Assembly: GCA_030674915.1 (NCBI GenBank)
Contig: JASXSV010000036.1
Coordinates: forward strand, 1-22,557
DNA length: 22,557 nt
From: Candidatus Endonucleibacter bathymodioli
GTDB taxonomy: Bacteria > Pseudomonadota > Gammaproteobacteria > Pseudomonadales > Endozoicomonadaceae
Reading direction: 5' to 3'
Positions within the stretch are counted from its first letter, which is position 1. Each line of letters begins with the position of its first letter. Position numbers and translations under genes: made by a program. Shown one piece after another: positions 17,897 to 22,557 of the stretch. The notes under the pieces were generated by a model, which did not search any database, was not told the DNA's origin, and saw only the letters and a program-made list of their open reading frames with translations.

Positions 17897-18589
17897 TGGT
17901 GATATTGGTCTGGATATGACTGTATACGAAGAGTTTAAGATAGAAGATCGTAAATGCACCATCCTTGCTTATGAGCGAGATGTTGGTAGTGTTTCATTTT
18001 TCATCTCTCACTAAAGAAAAAGCATTTATCCTGTTAGTAAGTTCCGCTTTTTCTATCTAGTCTAGTTATAAGATTCAGGTTTGAGTTTAAGGCTGGTTAT
18101 TGTGGTTATTTAAGATTTATCTATTTTAAAAGTGATGTTAAAGCATTACTATACCTGCCACATTAGTGTTGCTAGTAAGCGATAAGTTAGTGCGAAGCAA
18201 TTCATTATCGAAGACTGGTAAACTCATGGGATAGGAGTTAACTACTGCATACCATCAACAATTGATGTAGAATAGTTTAAGGTTGTGAAATAGTTGTTAG
18301 GAATCTTGGTCTAAAAAAAGTTATGCCTTATTCAAATAAGAAGTCATGTGTCGTTACATAATATTGCACATGACAACGTTAATTTACGATAAATCTGGGG
18401 CTTACTGCAATGATTAGTTTAGAAGGCTTTGGAATTTTGGTGCTTGAGGTTTTTTACAAAATGCAATTAATGTGCTAGAATCCAGATCCAGATCCATATA
18501 CGGTATACGGCATAAAAAATCATTCAATCCCATTGATTGTTTTTTAATTGACATAGTTTTTCACTTATACAGGTAATATGGTAGTTTTA
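17897..18589. repeat. Conserved inter-gene spacer (I5), complete copy
   Basis: Full-length copy, same block order as 4571-5249: out-of-frame tail (GLDMTVYEEFKIEDRKCTIL then AYERDVGSVSFFISH), AAGATTTATCTATTTTAAAA, GATAAGTTAGTGCGAAGCAA, GGATAGGAGTTAACTACTGC, TTTAAGGTTGTGAAATAG, and the terminal leader. A GATCCA run (CCAGATCCAGATCCATATAC) near 18481-18500 is specific to this copy. No ORF or RNA gene was recognised. Confidence 0.75.
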
Positions 18590-20843
18590 ATGAAAAATAG
18601 TTTGTCGATAATTATAACTTTTGCAATACTTCTAAGTGGCTCAAGTATGGCTGCCGTGGGCAGTATACTTGCGCAGCTTGAAACCTCTGATATGAATAGC
18701 AATTCTGAGGATATTTCACGCATGCGCAGTCATTTAGATGCGCTCATTGCTAACAATAAAGCTATGCCAGAAGCGTGGTTACCACAACCATGTCACGAAC
18801 ATGAGTCTCAATTGAAAAAGATCGCTCAATTGAAAAAGATTGCAGATATTATTAGTGTGCAGGAGTTAAGAGATTATCTGAGCCAGTTTGAAGGTTGTTG
18901 TGAGATAGCTGACAAGCTTTTGGTTCTTCAAGAACATGAATATTATCATTATATTTTATTCCAAGTAGTAATGGTGCTTAGGTGTCATTGGTCGACTGAT
19001 GAGTTTGGTATATCACACCCTTTTATTGATCAAAACGCAGAAGGGTCGCAAATTTGTGGAAATATTATTCAAGAAAAAACAAAGTCACTTACTTTAAAAG
19101 GACATTATTTCGAAGAGCGGCCATGTTCTATTCGTAAATACTCATCTGTATCCAGCATAAAAGTAGAATGCAGGGAAGAAGAGTCGGAATTAGAGCCATT
19201 ACAATCTAATTATTCAAATTTGTGTAAAACGGATAAAATTAGTGAAGTATCTGTGCGTACATCTGTTCTATTATATATGTCTGAAGGTCGTGAATCTAAC
19301 TTTAATTGTGAGGTTTATCGTAATGGTGAATTAGTCAGATGTCGCCATCTAGCTGCATGGTGGCTGCAATTAGAGGAGTTTGAATATGGGGCTATTGGTT
19401 CAGAAGAAAATATTGCTAGATGCAAAGAAATTCCAAGTGATGACGAGTTGGATAAATGTTTTCGTCATAACGGATGTCCATCAGAAGGGATTTATTTTGA
19501 AATAAATCAACTACAGAAAGTAATTTGCGACGTAGCAATGTCGCTTTCCAAAGGGCAGGAGAAAAGGTATTTGGTTAGCACAAGCTCCCATGATATGGGT
19601 CTATGTATTAAAAAAAATAAATATAAGAATATTATTATTTATTATTATGATCCTAATGACACACTTCGACACAAAGAGATAATTGCTAATACTGTCGGTG
19701 ATCTGGAGCAGCACCTAAGCTATGATGATTTCTGGAACCCATCATGTGTGCATGACCTACTTTCCAGGGCAAGATAAAGTTTGCTGTCTTCTTAGCCTTC
19801 ATACGAAAGCTTTACAAAAGGATTGTAAAGTAGTATGCATGACTAAACCAAGTGCAAGCCTCATGTATCTATTAAGCTATTATGGTCATTGCGGACACCC
19901 AGCGGTTTACTTTGATCTAAACCGTTTAGGTAAATGTACAAAAAAAGAGTTTATTGCAGGGGAAAGGAAAGATGGCACGTCGGCATTATTTGGAGCCTGC
20001 CAGAATAGGCATTTGGAAGCATCCTCTACACTCATTGCGATGATAACTAACATTGATCTGGATCTAGATGTAAAAAAAGAGCTGCTTGCAGGAAGACGGG
20101 AAGACGGCACATCTTCATTGTTTATAGCGTGCCAATATGGATACCATGAAATTGTCACTGTGCTTATTGCTGGAATATTTAGCAGTGATCTCAATTTTAG
20201 TAATGGTGAAAAAGCAGAGTTGCTGGCTGGGAAAAGTAAAAATGACTGTCCTGCACTGCATGTAGCATGTCAGAATGGGCACCCTGAAACTGTCACTGTA
20301 CTCATCGCTGGGATATGTAGAGCTGATCTCAATGTGAATAATTCTAAAAGAATAGAGCTGCTTGCTGGGAAATCTAGCAATGGCTGGCCTGCATTATATA
20401 TAGCATGTCAATATGGGCACCATAAAACGGTCACTGCACTCATTGCTGCGATATGCAGAGGTAATCTCAATATTAATGATGATGGAAAAACAGAGTTTTC
20501 TGCTGGGAAAAATAAATATTGTTTTTCTACATTAATTTCTGCATTCATTTCTACAATACGCGGAGGTTCTCGAAATTTGAGTAAGCACCAAAAAGTAGAA
20601 TTGATTGCGGGGGAAAGTAATAGTGGCTGTCCTGCATTGCATGTAGCATGTGAGAATGGGAACCTTGACGTTGTCACTGTACTCGTTTCGGCAATATGCA
20701 GTAGTGCTCTTAGTTTAAGCCAGTCTGAAAAAGACAAGTTGCTTGCTGGTAAAGACGAGGAATCTGGTGTCTCTGCATTAGAGAGAGCTAGAGCGTTGGG
20801 ACATGATAAAATTGTGGAATTTCTCCGTAATTGCGGCATGTAG
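18590..20843 (+). pseudogene. Protease-ankyrin paralog split between protease and repeats
   Basis: First frame from ATG 18590 (or in-frame ATG 18578, which has an AGGT at better spacing) to 19777; second frame to the TAG at 20841-20843. Signal peptide MKNSLSIIITFAILLSGSSM; F-box-linked module with a private 18-bp tandem duplication (QLKKIAQLKKIA); Cys251 in RCRHLAAWWL, His334 in HDMGLCIK and Asp354 in YYYDPNDT. One extra C near 19756-19757 (CATGACCTACTTTCC) shifts the frame just after the protease domain and before the ankyrins, so the gene could yield a free protease of ~396 residues. The second part has seven ankyrin units, one shortened (CFSTLISAFISTIRGG) as in the truncated copy at 3654-4570. 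Scored as a pseudogene, but the protease half is intact. Confidence 0.8.
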
Positions 20844-20916
20844 TGGGGATGTTAATCCGGATATGACTGTATACGCAGAGTTGAAGATAGAAGCTCTTAA
20901 ATATACCATTCTTGCT
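20844..20916 (+). repeat. Out-of-frame tail after the last paralog (I6)
   Basis: Same tail as after the other paralogs (GATATGACTGTATACGCAGA, then GAAGATAGAAG..CTTAAATATACC), ending at CTTGCT where the dispersed element begins. Beyond that element the spacer does not resume, so the array ends here. Confidence 0.6.
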
Positions 20917-21094
20917 TTTAGTGCTTTTGAATTGAGGCTTAGAGATGATTGCAGAGCTATCAATTAGTCATTCTATAATCATTCTCTAAACTGTAAAAAT
21001 CAGAAGATGCTAACTATGTTGGCGCAAGGTGACTACCGCCGTTAATAGCATCGCTGGCCATAACTATATTTCTTTTAAACATAAATCTGGCATC
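20917..21094. mobile_element. Second copy of the ~179-bp dispersed element
   Basis: Matches 14365-14543 along its length (GCTTTTGAATTGAGGCT, CTAAACTGTAAAAATCAGAAG, CTATGTTGGCGCAAGGTGAC, AACATAAATCTGG). It is inserted at the same point of the tail as the first copy (after ACCATxCTTGCT), so either the site is preferred or this is a copy of an already interrupted spacer. On its right side the spacer is replaced by unrelated DNA. Confidence 0.6.
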
Positions 21095-21205
21095 GCGACG
21101 CAGGTGACACTGCGCAACAATAAGAACGTATAAACACATCTTTTTCTGTTTGTTTTTAGTGTTCGTGCGGCAATAAATTGTTTGCAAAAGATTGCAACTA
21201 AAACG
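21095..21205. other. Short unannotated junction sequence
   Basis: About 110 bp between the dispersed element and the methyltransferase pseudogene. It does not match the spacers. I see no ORF, hairpin-plus-T-run terminator or repeat in it. Confidence 0.4.
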
Positions 21206-22216
21206 TTATGACCTTGAAGCTTTAAACTCGAAAGGTTCAATCTTGGAACACTTACCAACTAAGGAGGTAGACCTAAGTATCTGATTCATCACAATTGATG
21301 GCCAATTATAAAACTGGAGATATGTTGTGCTCATAGCCATTTTAGCTGTTATCTCTACTTTAAAGGACTTTCCACTCTTTTTTCCCATTAGGTCTTTAAT
21401 CCCTTTTTTCAAAATATTTTCATCATCTTCAAAGCTTACGTGCATATTCTCAAACAAGTCATCTCAAGCCGTTGTACAGAGCATCTCTCCCCCCCTTTTA
21501 ATATACTCAGTAAGGATTGGCCCTAAATATCCCTGCGGAAACCCTGCAAATGATATATGTTTACTGCAATCATCAGGCAAACATTTTTCAATATCCTTTG
21601 GAAACTCCGCTTGCTCAACAGGCATAAAATTATCAGAATTACCACCTTTCATATCATAACATTTAACGCTAACTTCAGAGATACAACTCAATGCTTTTTC
21701 AATAAATGCACTCCCCGAGCCAATACCGATAATATTTTTTGGAAAAAAATCATAAATGGAACCGTAGTATAAACAACGCATCACACGTAAAAGGTCCAGT
21801 GCTCTTATACAAAAAGAATCTGGAGTAGTTCCAAAATTCGTCACTGTATTTTCAAAAAGAGTAGATAATGCCTCGTACCTTGGCGTTTTTAAAATGTATT
21901 TTTGAGACATTAAGATCATATTAGCAGATTGACCATAATCATTATTAGGCACATAAGTTACGTTCTGATCATATGCCTTGCTTGAGGTTGACCCCGTTTT
22001 TCTTCGCTTGACCTGAGTACCATTAAATTCAGCACTTGCCTCGCCTTAGGTTGACTCCATTTTTCTTCGCTTGCCATGAGCATCATTAAATTATGCACGA
22101 GTTGTAGGCGCAAAAGTGACACTCTTACCATAGATCTCGCCTGAGGTTGACGATTCGGTGTCAAACTGCGTGACAGAATTCTCACTATTTGCTTGGACTT
22201 TTTTATTAACATTCAT
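21206..22216 (-). pseudogene. SAM-methyltransferase-like effector with KRRK motifs, three in-frame stops
   Basis: A single minus-strand frame runs from ATG 22216 (MNVNKKVQANSENSVTQF) to the TAA at 21206-21208, 337 codons, broken by stops at 22091-22093 (TAA), 22046-22048 (TAA) and 21464-21466 (TGA). Absence of frameshifts over 1 kb argues for a real gene silenced recently by point changes. The central part has a glycine-rich GIGSGSAFIEKAL following hydrophobic IIG, typical of motif I of class I SAM-dependent methyltransferases, then GGEMLCTT. No substrate can be assigned. The N-terminal ~100 codons include a 21-codon repeat with KRRK twice (GKRRKMEST, VKRRKTGST), resembling nuclear-localisation motifs. 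Family membership is tentative. Confidence 0.65.
21974..22092 (-). repeat. 63-bp imperfect tandem repeat in the linker of the methyltransferase-like gene
   Basis: AGGTTGAC..CCxTTTTTCTTCGCTTG..ATTAAATT recurs with 63-bp (21-codon) spacing at 21985 and 22048; a weaker AGGTTGAC also starts at 22144. Each unit encodes KRRK followed by Ser/Thr-rich residues. The spacing keeps the reading frame. Confidence 0.65.
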
Positions 22217-22231
22217 ATCATGTATACCTAG

Positions 22232-22341
22232 GGAACCTCTGATTAAAGCCGCTTTCGTAATCCCCGCGGAGGCGTGGGTCCAGCAAAATCAATACCCTAT
22301 AGATTTCTTCCAGTGCGAGAATATCCTTGTTCAGAGCTTCC
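22232..22341. mobile_element. 110-bp element with 11-bp inverted ends
   Basis: Ends GGAACCTCTGA (22232-22242) and TCAGAGCTTCC (22331-22341) are inverse complements except for one base. CTAG (22228-22231) and TTAA (22342-22345) flank it; both fit YTAR but they are not identical, so no clean target duplication. The inside carries CGTAATCCCCGCGGAGGCG, reminiscent of the dispersed CGTCATTCCCGCGAAGGCGG-type repeat of many proteobacteria. It sits 12 bp before the start of the methyltransferase-like gene, so its insertion may have removed that gene's promoter. Confidence 0.5.
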
Positions 22342-22345
22342 TTAA

Positions 22346-22490
22346 GGAAGGTGCGATTAAGTCCCGATTTTTTAAGTGCATCGACACATTGCGGTCGATT
22401 TGCAGGTTAACAGTCCAATTTTTATTAGTTTTTCAGTGCCTGCATGCGATTTCCCGACACACAGGCACACTGATGCTATGTTTTGAGCAT
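22346..22490 (-). mobile_element. IS5-family right end, body beyond the window
   Basis: GGAAGGTGCGATTAAGTCCC is an almost textbook IS5 terminal repeat preceded by TTAA (YTAR target). The following ~145 bp are the inverse of 566-711 and include the hairpin AGTGCCTG..CAGGCACT at about 22434-22470. The element would extend rightwards out of the window on the minus strand. In this copy a minus-strand frame is open through the block (ANAQNIASVCLCVGKSHAG), which may be the end of, or 3' to, the transposase gene. Confidence 0.7.
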
Positions 22491-22557
22491 TTGCCTCACT
22501 CGGACGATGTTTGTCAAAGTAAATAGCATGGATAATTTGCTATCATTTTTAGCTAAG

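Noticed and set aside
21958..22212. 84-codon minus-strand ORF with internal repeats
   Set aside because: It is out of frame with the longer methyltransferase-like frame, which explains the same repeats as in-frame KRRK units.
22158..22526. 122-codon plus-strand ORF at the right edge
   Set aside because: It crosses the antisense of the methyltransferase-like gene, the 110-bp element and the IS5 end; its FVIPAEAWVQ stretch is the usual spurious translation of a dispersed GC-rich repeat.
1..22557. CRISPR array suggested by regular repeats
   Set aside because: The ~138-bp periodicity is coding ankyrin repeat; there are no short identical repeats with unique spacers and no cas-like genes.
1..22557. 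tRNA, rRNA or other structured RNA genes in the conserved spacers
   Set aside because: Spacer conservation is explained by recent duplication; no cloverleaf or rRNA-like segment was found by eye.

Overview
This is an AT-rich, repeat-laden accessory region from what looks like an intracellular, eukaryote-associated gammaproteobacterium. An Endozoicomonadaceae-type parasite such as the intranuclear Endonucleibacter lineage fits best. That placement is inference from content: ankyrin, F-box, LRR-E3 ligase and C2H2 zinc-finger coding in bacterial gene structures, plus IS5 and IS256 debris. No rRNA, tRNA or housekeeping gene is present to confirm it.

Layout. Positions 1-7.5 kb and 14.1-20.9 kb hold a tandem family of at least seven paralogs, all on the plus strand, separated by a conserved spacer of about 680 bp. 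A full member has a Sec-type signal peptide, a relic F-box-linked module, a papain-like Cys/His/Asp domain whose motif spacing matches the ShET2/EspL/OspD effector proteases, and then 7-13 ankyrin units of about 46 residues. Only the copy at 1048-3324 is open from end to end. The copies at 5250-7517, 14808-17896 and 18590-20843 carry frameshifts. The copy at 3654-4570 has lost its N-terminus beside an IS256-family relic. One copy survives only as 58 codons at 14125-14298, and another enters from the left edge.

A minus-strand island at about 8017-14124 interrupts the array and appears to have replaced most of one paralog. It holds an unidentified small ORF (7972-8469), an LRR protein with an IpaH/SspH-type NEL E3 ubiquitin ligase domain and a U-box-like C-terminus (8879-11464), an F-box plus seven-bladed WD-like propeller protein ending in a CaaX prenylation box (11688-13214), and a decayed C2H2 zinc-finger gene (13412-14033) lying between an IS5 end and an IS5 transposase fragment.

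The right edge (21206-22216, minus strand) is a methyltransferase-like pseudogene with three in-frame stops and repeated KRRK basic motifs. Beyond it are a small inverted-repeat element and an IS5 right end whose sister copy lies near the left edge in the opposite orientation.

How the genes fit together: the intact products converge on host ubiquitin and protein turnover (NEL ligase, F-box adaptor, ankyrin-guided protease), all with predicted Sec signal peptides. The F-box protein and the ankyrin proteases share a homologous N-terminal module, so part of the set probably arose by domain shuffling from one ancestor. Functional statements rest on motifs read by eye; no database search was possible.
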